Positions 56,548 through 64,000 of a DNA stretch of 64,000 bases are shown here, piece after piece (positions within the stretch are counted from its first letter, which is position 1; each line of letters begins with the position of its first letter). Both the position numbers and the translations under genes were made by a program. The DNA lies in NCBI RefSeq assembly GCF_001017435.1, contig NZ_CP011371.1, forward strand, positions 186,001 to 250,000, written 5' to 3'. This DNA comes from Caldimonas brevitalea (GTDB lineage Bacteria > Pseudomonadota > Gammaproteobacteria > Burkholderiales > Burkholderiaceae_C). The notes under the pieces were generated by a model. The model searched no databases. It was not told the DNA's origin and was given only the letters and a program-made list of their open reading frames with translations.

Positions 56548-58058
56548 AGGCTCTTGCGCAGATTGGCGGGCGCGATCTTCAGCGCTTCGCGGTATTTGGC
56601 GACGGTGCGCCGTGCCACCTGGATGCCCTGCTCTTCGAGCATCAGGCTGAGCTGGCTGTCCGACAGCGGCTTCTTGGGATCTTCGGCCGCCACCAGCTGC
56701 TTGATCAGCGCCCGCACCGCGGTGCTGGACGCATTGCCGCCGGCTTCGGTGTTCAGCGAGGAGCCGAAGAAATACTTCAACTCGAAGGTGCCGAAGGGCG
56801 TGGACATGTACTTGGCGGTGGTCACGCGCGAGATGGTCGATTCGTGCAGGCCCAGCTCGTCGGCGATTTCACGCAGCACCAGCGGCTTCATCGCGATCTC
56901 GCCGTGGGTGAAGAAATTCTTCTGCCGCTCGACGATGGCCTGCGAGACGCGCTGGATGGTCTCGAAGCGCTGCTGGATGTTTTTCATGAACCAGCGCGCT
57001 TCCTGCAGCCGCGCACTCAAGGCCTGACCGCTGTCGCCGGAGCGCTGCTGCTTGATCGCCTGCGCGTAGAGGTCGTTGATGCGCAGCTTGGGCATCACGT
57101 CGGGGTTCAGCACCACCTTCCAGTTGCGGCCCGACTTCTGCACGATGACATCGGGCACGACGATGTTGGCTTCGGCCCGAACGAAAGGCCGGCCGGGCTT
57201 GGGCTCGAGCGAGACGATCAGGGTCTGCGCCTGCTTGATCAGCTCTTCGTCGGCCCCGGTCGCGGCCATCAGCTTCTTGATGTCGCGCTTGGCCAGCGCA
57301 TCGAGGCAGCTCTTGCAGATCATCAGCGCGATGATCTGGGCCTCGCTGCGCGGCAAGGCGCGCAGCTGCAGCGACAGGCATTCGCACAGGTTGCGCGCGC
57401 CGACGCCGGTCGGCTCCATGTTGTGCAGCCAGCGCAACGCGCACTGCAGCCGTTCGAGCAGTTCCTCGCGCTCTTCCTCGTCCTCGGCGAGGCGCTCGGC
57501 GATCTCCTCGAGCGGGTCGGCGAGGTAGCCGTCTTCGTCGAGCGACTCGATCAGCACCATCACCGCGGCCATGTCCGACGGCTCCAGGCGCATGCCGCGC
57601 AGCTGCTGGCGCAAATGGTCCTGCAGGCTGATACCGGGCGCGGCCCGGTCGATCGGGTCGAGGTCGTCGTCGTCGATCGCGCCGTTGCGGTTGCTGGGCG
57701 TTTCGCGGATGCCGTCGAAGTCGTCGCGTTCGGTGCCGTTCTCCCAGTCTTCGCGCTCGGTGGCGCCGAACTCGACGCTGTCGACGCTGGCCGCGGCGTC
57801 GGGCGCCTCGGCGCTGTCGTTGTGTTCAGCGTCGGCGGTCTGGGTCTGCTCGCGCGTCACGGGGCGCTCGGCCGCGGCCGCTGCAGCCGCCTCGGCCGAG
57901 TAGTCGTCATCGGGCTCGAGAAACGGGTTCTGCTCCAGCATCTGCTCGACCTCCTGGTGGAGTTCGAGCGTCGACAGCTGCAGCAAGCGGATCGATTGCT
58001 GCAGCTGGGGCGTCAGCGCCAGGTGCTGGGACAGGCGGACTTGCAGCGAGGGCTTCAT
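56544..58058 (-). CDS. rpoN: RNA polymerase sigma-54 factor
   Basis: A 504-residue sigma-54. Region I is the Gln/Leu-rich LALTPQLQQSIRLLQLSTLELHQEVEQMLE. An acidic linker (about residues 50-130) follows, then the core-binding region (DHLRQQLRGMRLEPSDMAAV) and the RpoN box ARRTVAKYREAL near the C-terminus. It directs nitrogen, motility and other enhancer-dependent promoters. ATG 58058 shares one base with the lptB stop (TGATG); GTG 58061 is an alternative. Confidence 0.96.
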   Translation of the reverse strand: MKPSLQVRLSQHLALTPQLQQSIRLLQLSTLELHQEVEQMLEQNPFLEPDDDYSAEAAAAAAAERPVTREQTQTADAEHNDSAEAPDAAASVDSVEFGATEREDWENGTERDDFDGIRETPSNRNGAIDDDDLDPIDRAAPGISLQDHLRQQLRGMRLEPSDMAAVMVLIESLDEDGYLADPLEEIAERLAEDEEEREELLERLQCALRWLHNMEPTGVGARNLCECLSLQLRALPRSEAQIIALMICKSCLDALAKRDIKKLMAATGADEELIKQAQTLIVSLEPKPGRPFVRAEANIVVPDVIVQKSGRNWKVVLNPDVMPKLRINDLYAQAIKQQRSGDSGQALSARLQEARWFMKNIQQRFETIQRVSQAIVERQKNFFTHGEIAMKPLVLREIADELGLHESTISRVTTAKYMSTPFGTFELKYFFGSSLNTEAGGNASSTAVRALIKQLVAAEDPKKPLSDSQLSLMLEEQGIQVARRTVAKYREALKIAPANLRKSL

Positions 58059-58831
58059 CACATCCGGAAGTGTTCGCCGAGGTAAACCTTGCGCACGTCG
58101 GCGTTTTCGACGATCTCGCTCGGCGTGCCCTGGGCGAGCACTTCTCCCTCACTGATGATGTAGGCGTGGTCGCATATGCCCAGCGTCTCACGCACGTTGT
58201 GGTCGGTGATCAACACGCCGATGCCACGTGCTTTCAGGAAATTGATGATGCGCTGGATCTCGATGACCGCGATCGGGTCGACGCCGGCAAACGGTTCGTC
58301 GAGCAGGATGAAGCGGGGCCGGGTGGCCAGCGCACGCGCGATTTCGACGCGTCGGCGCTCGCCGCCCGACAGGGCGGGCGCCGGTGTGTGGCGCAACTTC
58401 TCGATGCTGAGGTCGTGCAGCAGCGAGCCCAGGTACTGGTCGATCTGCTGCGAGGTGAGCGGCTTGCCTTTTTTGTCGTGCTGCAGCTCCAGCACGGCCC
58501 GGATGTTCTCTTCGACCGTGAGCTTGCGGAAGATCGAGGCTTCCTGCGGCAGGTAGCTCAGGCCGAGGCGGGAGCGTTCGTGGATGGGCCGACGTTCGAC
58601 GTTGCGGTCGTCCAGCTTGATCTCGCCGCCGTCGGCGCGTACCAGCCCGACGATCATGTAGAAGCTGGTGGTCTTGCCGGCGCCGTTAGGCCCCAGCAGG
58701 CCCACGACCTCGCCGCTTTCGACGGCCAGGTGGACGTTCTTGACCACCTGGCGGGCGCCGTAGGACTTTTGCAGCCCGCTTGCCTCGAGGCGGCTGCGGC
58801 GGGCTTCTCGTACCGGTGTGCCGCTGGTCAT
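58058..58831 (-). CDS. lptB: LPS export ABC transporter ATP-binding protein
   Basis: A 257-residue ATPase of the LptB2FG complex that moves lipopolysaccharide to the outer membrane. Walker A is [20 protein letters not shown]; the Q-loop is [18 protein letters not shown], the signature [15 protein letters not shown] and Walker [17 protein letters not shown]. It sits between lptA and rpoN with a 10 bp gap upstream and an overlap downstream. ATG 58831 begins the short family-like N-terminus; in-frame sequence further upstream is Pro/His-rich and overlaps lptA. Confidence 0.96.
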   Translation of the reverse strand: MTSGTPVREARRSRLEASGLQKSYGARQVVKNVHLAVESGEVVGLLGPNGAGKTTSFYMIVGLVRADGGEIKLDDRNVERRPIHERSRLGLSYLPQEASIFRKLTVEENIRAVLELQHDKKGKPLTSQQIDQYLGSLLHDLSIEKLRHTPAPALSGGERRRVEIARALATRPRFILLDEPFAGVDPIAVIEIQRIINFLKARGIGVLITDHNVRETLGICDHAYIISEGEVLAQGTPSEIVENADVRKVYLGEHFRM

Positions 58832-58841
58832 GGATGCACCC

Positions 58842-59477
58842 TCATGGGCCGTCCCTCGATGCCCCTGGGGCGGGTGCGGGAGCGGTCGCCGGTTGTGGTT
58901 TCGGCGACAAGACACCGCGTACCCGGCCGCCCGGCGTGCCCGTCGCGGTGCCGTCGACCGTGAACACCTCGGCGGCGTTGTTGTAGGTGATGACCTGGCC
59001 GGCCACTTCGTCGGCCACCGTGTCGCCGCGGTAGCGGCGGATCACGGCGCCGCCGGTCAGGCGCAGCAGATCGCTCTTGCCGTCGTATTCGATCCGCTCG
59101 GCTTCACCTTCGATGAATTCGTCGAGTGCGTCGCGCTTTTGGCGGAAATACGCGGGTTTGCCGCTGCCCAGGCCCAGCGCCGACTGGTAGCCGTCGGGCG
59201 TCTGGCGCACCTCGACGCGGGCGGCGCGCATCACCATGCTGCCTTTGGTGATTTGCACATTGCCGGTCAGCACGTTGGTCTGCTTGACGTCGTCATAACG
59301 CAGGTTGTCGGCGCTGAAGTTGAGCGGCTTGTTGCGATCGGCCTTTTCCGCCTGCGCGCCCGTGACACCGGCGGCCAGCGCGGCACACAGCAGCCACAGC
59401 GCGGGCCGTCGCGGCGCGCGCGCTACCGGTGCGAGGGAGGGAAACAGCGCCTTGCGGCGCGCAGAAATGGGGCTCAT
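58842..59477 (-). CDS. lptA: LPS transport periplasmic protein LptA
   Basis: A 211-residue periplasmic bridge protein of LPS transport with an OstA/LptA beta-jellyroll. It has a signal segment ([19 protein letters not shown]), then [39 protein letters not shown] and [26 protein letters not shown] Pro/Ala-rich C-terminal tail follows. I chose ATG 59477; the n-region is long (about 27 residues) with several Arg. The lptC gene usually found upstream is not here; dsbA is there instead. Confidence 0.9.
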   Translation of the reverse strand: MSPISARRKALFPSLAPVARAPRRPALWLLCAALAAGVTGAQAEKADRNKPLNFSADNLRYDDVKQTNVLTGNVQITKGSMVMRAARVEVRQTPDGYQSALGLGSGKPAYFRQKRDALDEFIEGEAERIEYDGKSDLLRLTGGAVIRRYRGDTVADEVAGQVITYNNAAEVFTVDGTATGTPGGRVRGVLSPKPQPATAPAPAPGASRDGP

Positions 59478-59594
59478 GAAGGCATGAAACTTGCAGTACC
59501 GGCTCATTCTAGCCCGTGTTTGCCGATTTCCCGGCTGGCGATGAGGAGGTTTTGCACACTGGGGCCGATTGCCGGCCCCCAGCCTGGCTGAGCG

Positions 59595-59620
59595 GGGTGT
59601 CCGGTTGCGGCCGGACACCC
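59595..59620 (-). terminator. Hairpin after dsbA
   Basis: GGGTGTCCGG and CCGGACACCC pair as a perfect 10 bp stem with a 6-base loop, 13 bases past the dsbA stop. There is no T-run on the minus strand, so termination may be partial. Confidence 0.5.
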
Positions 59621-59632
59621 GCGGCGGCAAAT

Positions 59633-60307
59633 TTATTTGCCGGTGCGCGACACCTGGATCAGGTGGTCGGCGATGTCGAGCGAACGCTCGAGAGAGCGCG
59701 CCAGGGCGCCCGAGGTCCAGTAGCGGCCGTTGATGCCCAGCGCCGGAACGCCGTCGATGCGGTAACCCTCGGCCAGTTGCTTGGCCTGGCGGGTCTTGGT
59801 CTGCACGCCGAAGGAATTGTAGGCGTCGAGGAACGCAGCCCGGTCCACGCCGTTACGGGCCATGAAGTCGGCGATCGCTTCGGTCTGGTCGAGCGGGTTC
59901 TTGTCGGCATGCACGGCCTGGAATACGCGCTTGTGCAGCGCGTCGACCTTGCCCAGCGCTTCCAGCGCGTAGTAGATCTTCTGGTGGACGACAAACTCGT
60001 CCCGGAACGCGACCGGCACGCGCCGGAAGCTGACGTCGGCCGGCAGCTTCTTGACCCAGGCTTCGAGCAGGGGCTCGAAGCGGTAGCAATGCGGGCAGCC
60101 GTACCAGAAGAACTCGACCACCTCGATGCCCTTGGTCGCCGCCGTCGGCTGCGCCTGCTTCAGCACCACGTAGTCGGTGCCGGGCTTGGGCGTCTGGGCC
60201 TGCGCCGCTGCGGTGCCGAGGGTTGCGGCGGTGCCCGCCAGCAGGGGGGCCACGCTGGACCCGCCGACCCATGCGGCCAGGCCGCCCGTGAACTCACGAC
60301 GCTTCAT
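59633..60307 (-). CDS. dsbA: Thiol:disulfide interchange protein DsbA
   Basis: A 224-residue periplasmic oxidase that forms disulfides in secreted proteins. It begins MKRREFTGGLAAWVGGSSVA, a Tat-like or Sec signal with an RRxF-type start, cleaved near AAAQA. The active site is EFFWYGCPHCYRFEP; the cis-Pro loop is RIDGVPALGINGRY. It follows the SPOR-domain gene by 77 bp in the same direction. Confidence 0.94.
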   Translation of the reverse strand: MKRREFTGGLAAWVGGSSVAPLLAGTAATLGTAAAQAQTPKPGTDYVVLKQAQPTAATKGIEVVEFFWYGCPHCYRFEPLLEAWVKKLPADVSFRRVPVAFRDEFVVHQKIYYALEALGKVDALHKRVFQAVHADKNPLDQTEAIADFMARNGVDRAAFLDAYNSFGVQTKTRQAKQLAEGYRIDGVPALGINGRYWTSGALARSLERSLDIADHLIQVSRTGK

Positions 60308-60384
60308 CCAGTTTCCTTTCTTGTGTTCGGATGGGTGTCCCATGGAGTCGGGACACCGGACAAAGTTCTTTCCGACCGCCGGTT

Positions 60385-61029
60385 TTATCGCTGCACCCGC
60401 ACCAGGGCCGATTCAATGCCGTTGCCGGCCAGCTTTTCCTTGGCTGCGTCGGCCTCGGGCTGGGCCTCGTAAGGGCCCAGCCGCACGCGGTAGACGGTGC
60501 GGCCGGTCTGCTCGCGCTCGGTGATCCGGGCCGTGTAGCCCAGCATCGCCAACCGCGCGCGCTGCTGCTCGGCTTCTTCGACCCGAGCATAGGCACCCGC
60601 CTGCACGAAGTACACCGCACTTGCATCGCTGGCCTGGCCCGGCAGCTTGCCGGACAGGATGGCGGCCGGGTCACGCGTCGAGGCGGCCGGCGCCGAGGCC
60701 CCGGGGCGTGCGGGGTCGGCGGCGCGGGAGTTCTGCCGCAACCCCGGCGGCAGCGCGGCCGACGCGGAGGGCAGCGCGGGCTCGGCCGAGGCCGGGGGCG
60801 TGGTGGGCTGCGGCCGAGCAGGCGTTTTGCCCTGCAACGGCGTGTTGGGGTCCCAGTTGCGGTTGCGTTCGGCCTCGGCCGCGTCTTGTTCGGCCGTGCG
60901 CGAGGGCACCTTGTTGACGAAGGGCACCGGCACCTTGGTGACGTAGAGCGCCACGCCCAGGGCGAGCGCCAGCCCGACCAGCAGACCGACGATCAGGCCG
61001 AGGAAGAAGCCGCCACGTTGCTGTTTCAT
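60385..61029 (-). CDS. SPOR-domain membrane protein
   Basis: A 214-residue bitopic protein. A single N-terminal membrane segment (FFLGLIVGLLVGLALALGVALYV) is followed by a Pro/Ala-rich periplasmic linker and a C-terminal SPOR domain: YFVQAGAYARVEEAEQQRARLAMLGY and VYRVRLGPYEAQPEADAAKEKL. SPOR domains bind glycan strands stripped of stem peptides at the septum, so a cell-division role is likely. It lies between argS and dsbA, a common order in Burkholderiales. Confidence 0.9.
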   Translation of the reverse strand: MKQQRGGFFLGLIVGLLVGLALALGVALYVTKVPVPFVNKVPSRTAEQDAAEAERNRNWDPNTPLQGKTPARPQPTTPPASAEPALPSASAALPPGLRQNSRAADPARPGASAPAASTRDPAAILSGKLPGQASDASAVYFVQAGAYARVEEAEQQRARLAMLGYTARITEREQTGRTVYRVRLGPYEAQPEADAAKEKLAGNGIESALVRVQR

Positions 61030-61108
61030 GAGTTCTGGCTTTCTTTTCTTACTTACTTTCGAGGGGTGCTGCGCGAGGCGCTCGCGGTGTTGTCGCCCGC
61101 GATTGTGC

Positions 61109-62791
61109 TCACATCTTTTCCGGCGCGCTGACGCCCAGCACCGTCAGGCCGTTGCGCAACACCTGCATCGTGGCGGTCAGCAGGGCGAGTCGCGCGCGCG
61201 TCAGTTCGGGGTCGTCGACGAGGAAGCGTTGCGCACTGTAGTAGGTGTGAAAGGCCGAGGCGACGTCGCGCAGGTAGAAGGCCACGTCGTGCGGCGCCAG
61301 GTCGTGCGCCGCCCGGGCCAGCATCTCCGGGTATTCGGCCAGCTTCAGCATCAGCGCGGTTTCGCTGGGGGCGACCAGGTGCGCGAGGTCGGCGCTGCGC
61401 AGCGAGGCCAGGTCGCCGCCACGCTCGACGAACTGCTGGCGTACCGAGCAGATGCGGGCGTGCGCGTATTGCACGTAATAGACCGGGTTCTCGTCGTTCT
61501 GCTTCAGGGCCAGGTCGACGTCGAACACGAACTCGGTGTCGGCCTTGCGGCTGATCAGGAAGAAGCGCACCGCGTCGCGGCTGGTCCAGTCGATCAAATC
61601 GCGCAGCGTGACGTAGGAGCCGGCGCGCTTGGAGATCTTGACCTCCTCGCCGCCCTTCATCACGGTGACCATCTTGTGCAGCACGTAATCGGGGTAGCCC
61701 ACCGGAATGCCGACGCCGGCCGCCTGCAGCCCGGCGCGCACCCGCGCGATGGTGCCATGGTGGTCGCTGCCCTGGACGTTGATCACCTGCGTGTAGCCGC
61801 GCTCCCACTTCGAGATGTGGTAGGCCACGTCGGGCACGAAATAGGTGTAGGTGCCGTCGGACTTGCGCATCACGCGGTCCTTGTCGTCACCGTAGTCGGT
61901 GGTGCGCAGCCACAACGCGCCGTCCTGTTCGAAGGTCTTGCCGGCGTCGATCAGCTTTTGCACGGTCTGTTCGACGCGGCCGCTGGTGTAGAGGCTGGAC
62001 TCGAGGAAGTAATGGTCGAACTTGACGCCAAAAGCCTGCAGGTCGAGGTCTTGTTCGTGGCGCAGGTAGGCGACCGCGAACTGGCGGATGCCGTCGAGGT
62101 CTTCCGGGTCGCCCGACGCGGTGAACTCGCGGTCGTCGGCCTTGACGGTCTTGCCGGCGGCGAAGTCGGCCGCGATGTCGGCGATGTATTCGCCGTTGTA
62201 GGCCGCTTCGGGCCACTGCGGATCGCCCGGCTTCAAGCCCTTCAGGCGCAGCTGCGTGGAATTCGCCAGCGTGCCGATCTGCACGCCGGCATCGTTGTAA
62301 TAGAACTCGCGCGTGACCTCATAGCCCTGCGTCTCGAACAAATGGCACAAGGCGTCGCCGAGGGCCGCCTGGCGGCCGTGCCCGACGTGCAAGGGCCCGG
62401 TCGGATTGGCCGAGACGAACTCCACCATCACGCGGCGGCCCTTCGGCGCGGCGCGGCCGAAGCGGTCGCCGGCCTGCAGCACCTCAGCCACGACCTGCTG
62501 CTTGGCGGCGGCCTTCAGGCGCAGGTTGATGAAGCCCGGGCCGGCGATCTCCATCGCCTCGACCCAGCGCCGGAACGCGTCGTGCCGTTGTAGCGCCGCG
62601 ACCAGGGTTTGCGCCAATTCCCGCGGGTTCTTCTTCAGCGGTTTGGCGAGCTGCATCGCCGAGGTGCAGGCCAGGTCGCCGTGGGCTGCCTGCTTGGGCA
62701 GCTCGAAAGCGGCGACTGGCGTTTGTTCGGGCGCCAGGGCGGCCAGTTCGGCGGCCAGGGCCTCGAGAAGTTCGTGTTTGGCGCGGATCAT
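61109..62791 (-). CDS. argS: Arginine-tRNA ligase
   Basis: A 560-residue class I aminoacyl-tRNA synthetase. The N-terminal Add1 domain spans about residues 1-110. The HIGH motif appears as [17 protein letters not shown] and the KMSKS-equivalent as [14 protein letters not shown]. The C-terminal DALR anticodon-binding domain ends the protein ([14 protein letters not shown]). Length fits the family. Confidence 0.97.
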   Translation of the reverse strand: MIRAKHELLEALAAELAALAPEQTPVAAFELPKQAAHGDLACTSAMQLAKPLKKNPRELAQTLVAALQRHDAFRRWVEAMEIAGPGFINLRLKAAAKQQVVAEVLQAGDRFGRAAPKGRRVMVEFVSANPTGPLHVGHGRQAALGDALCHLFETQGYEVTREFYYNDAGVQIGTLANSTQLRLKGLKPGDPQWPEAAYNGEYIADIAADFAAGKTVKADDREFTASGDPEDLDGIRQFAVAYLRHEQDLDLQAFGVKFDHYFLESSLYTSGRVEQTVQKLIDAGKTFEQDGALWLRTTDYGDDKDRVMRKSDGTYTYFVPDVAYHISKWERGYTQVINVQGSDHHGTIARVRAGLQAAGVGIPVGYPDYVLHKMVTVMKGGEEVKISKRAGSYVTLRDLIDWTSRDAVRFFLISRKADTEFVFDVDLALKQNDENPVYYVQYAHARICSVRQQFVERGGDLASLRSADLAHLVAPSETALMLKLAEYPEMLARAAHDLAPHDVAFYLRDVASAFHTYYSAQRFLVDDPELTRARLALLTATMQVLRNGLTVLGVSAPEKM

Positions 62792-62890
62792 CCCGCGATT
62801 CTACTTTTCGGCTCCATGGCGCCGCCTGCCAACCACGGCCCGGCACTGTCACCGGGGGCAGCCCGCTTGCGGCGGGGGCGCGGCAATGAA

Positions 62891-64000
62891 ATGATGGTTG
62901 CCGGAACCCCGTCTCGCGTTTGCATGCCCGAAGTCTCTGCCGCCTCTCCTGAGTCCCTGCCGACCCGCATCGGCGAATACCGTGTCTTGCGCAAGCTCGG
63001 CGAGGGAGCAACCAGCGAGGTCTTTTTGTGCCGCGATGAGTTCCACGACCGTGACGTCGCGGTCAAACGGGTGCGCGAGAGCGCGGTGCGCGACCCGGTG
63101 GACGGACGCTACTACTCACGCTTCTTCGCCGCCGAGGCGGCCTTGGTGGGGCGGCTGCAACACCCGCACGTGGTGCAGATCTTCGACGCCGTGGACGGGC
63201 CTGCGGAGCAGTACCTGGTCATGGAGCATGTGCCCGGCTCCACCTTGCGCCGCTATTGCCGCGCCGACCAGCTGCTGCCGCTCGAGTTGATCGTCGAAAT
63301 CGGCTTCAAGTGTGCGATGGCGCTCGGCTATGTGTTCCGCCAGGGCCTGATCCACCGCGACATCAAGCCGGCCAACCTGCTGGCGGTCGAGTCGGGCGGG
63401 CACTTGACCGATGTGAAGGTGAGCGACTTCGGCAGCGCGCTCAACCTGGGCGCCGACATCACGCAGGTGCACCGCGTGGGCTCGCTGACCTACATGTCGC
63501 CCGAACAACTCGACGGCGCCGCGCTCAATGCGCAATCGGACATGTACGCCCTCGGCGCCGTGCTCTACCACCTTGTCACCGGGCACCCGCCGGTCGAGGG
63601 CGAGTCGCAGGCGGCGATGATCCAGGGCATCCTGTACGGCAGCGTGGTGCCGCCCAGCCAGCGGCGCCAGGGCGTCGAGCCGGCGGTCGACGAGGTCATC
63701 CTGCGCACCTTGCAGAAGCAGCCGGCCGACCGCTACGACAGCTGGGACAGCTTCGCCAATGCGCTGGCGGCGCTGATCACCAACCGCCAGGTGCCGCGCG
63801 GCAACCTGCAGGCGGTGCTCGACTCCGAGCGCTTCAACCTGCTGCGCGGGCTCGATTTCTTCAGCCGTTTCGACGACGTCGAGCTGTGGGAGGTGGTGCA
63901 CCAGGCGCGCTGGCAGCGGTTTCCCATCGGGCACAAACTGATGCGCCGCGGCGAGAAGGGCCGCGACTTCCACATCATTGCGCAGGGCGAGGTGGCCGTG
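62891..64000 (+). CDS. Ser/Thr protein kinase with cyclic-nucleotide-binding domain (partial)
   Basis: This protein runs off the window end; 370 codons are visible. The kinase domain covers about residues 27-290: Gly loop LRKLGEGATSEVFLC, Lys in DVAVKRVRE, catalytic loop LIHRDIKPANLLAVE, DFG as KVSDFGSALNLG, and SLTYMSPEQLDG. After it, DFFSRFDDVELWEVVHQARWQ and GEKGRDFHIIAQGEVAV begin a cyclic-nucleotide-binding domain. Such fusions link second-messenger sensing to phosphorylation. ATG 62891, 62894 and 62924 are in frame; none has a good ribosome-binding site, so the start is open. Confidence 0.87.
   Translation, partial: MMVAGTPSRVCMPEVSAASPESLPTRIGEYRVLRKLGEGATSEVFLCRDEFHDRDVAVKRVRESAVRDPVDGRYYSRFFAAEAALVGRLQHPHVVQIFDAVDGPAEQYLVMEHVPGSTLRRYCRADQLLPLELIVEIGFKCAMALGYVFRQGLIHRDIKPANLLAVESGGHLTDVKVSDFGSALNLGADITQVHRVGSLTYMSPEQLDGAALNAQSDMYALGAVLYHLVTGHPPVEGESQAAMIQGILYGSVVPPSQRRQGVEPAVDEVILRTLQKQPADRYDSWDSFANALAALITNRQVPRGNLQAVLDSERFNLLRGLDFFSRFDDVELWEVVHQARWQRFPIGHKLMRRGEKGRDFHIIAQGEVAV

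Overview
The window is GC-rich DNA that looks like a betaproteobacterial chromosome of the order Burkholderiales, probably near the Rubrivivax/Leptothrix/Caldimonas-Schlegelella group. This rests on gene content and order: argS, a SPOR-domain gene and dsbA; lptA-lptB-rpoN; mnmA with a NudJ-like gene; a three-subunit transhydrogenase; and an MFS gene beside ssb. The taxonomic call is inference. I see no rRNA, tRNA, CRISPR array, insertion sequence or phage gene.

Layout. (1) 1-5.9 kb: a DUF433/DUF5615 toxin-antitoxin pair, a gap with a likely ParD antitoxin remnant, uvrA, a small lipoprotein gene and a hypothetical gene. (2) 6.2-13.6 kb: a sugar-alcohol module with an ABC importer (binding protein, two permeases, ATPase), a mannitol/arabinitol-type dehydrogenase, an SDR polyol dehydrogenase and an AraC regulator. 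(3) 13.7-18.7 kb: a YidD-like gene with a Cys-rich tail, an orphan TacA-type antitoxin, recQ, an MFS exporter and ssb. (4) 19-25 kb: a META-domain protein, an ECF sigma operon (DUF4142, cupredoxin, sigma factor) with a matching promoter, a FAD/Rieske oxidoreductase, an EamA exporter and a LysR regulator. (5) 25.2-30.4 kb: hipBA with an unusual, possibly leaderless promoter, a truncated pseudogene, glk, a TerC-family gene and a CAP-domain lipoprotein. (6) 30.4-40.1 kb: mnmA and a Nudix gene; pntAA-panD-pntAB-pntB, with panD inside the transhydrogenase operon; two hypothetical genes; fadD and mtnN.

(7) 40.5-55.3 kb is the most interesting region. A LuxI-type acyl-homoserine-lactone synthase starts it, and a LuxR-type receptor lies 10 kb away on the other strand. 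The genes between and just beyond encode a 3-dehydroquinate synthase II homolog (GriH-like) and a DhnA-type aldolase (GriI-like), the pair known to make 3-amino-4-hydroxybenzoate. With them are two adenylate-forming ligases, a thioester-reductase-like SDR, a stand-alone condensation-like acyltransferase, a compact ABC exporter, a heme-oxygenase-like diiron oxidase with all six predicted metal ligands, a class II aldolase-family protein and an HSL-type hydrolase. I read this as a quorum-sensing-controlled cluster for an acylated and/or oxidised aminohydroxybenzoate metabolite. A perfect 3 x 62 bp tandem repeat and a 33 bp palindrome lie between its last genes.

(8) 55.3-64 kb is housekeeping: an rRNA methyltransferase, rpoN, lptB, lptA, dsbA, a SPOR protein, argS, and the start of a Ser/Thr kinase with a cyclic-nucleotide-binding domain that runs off the window end.
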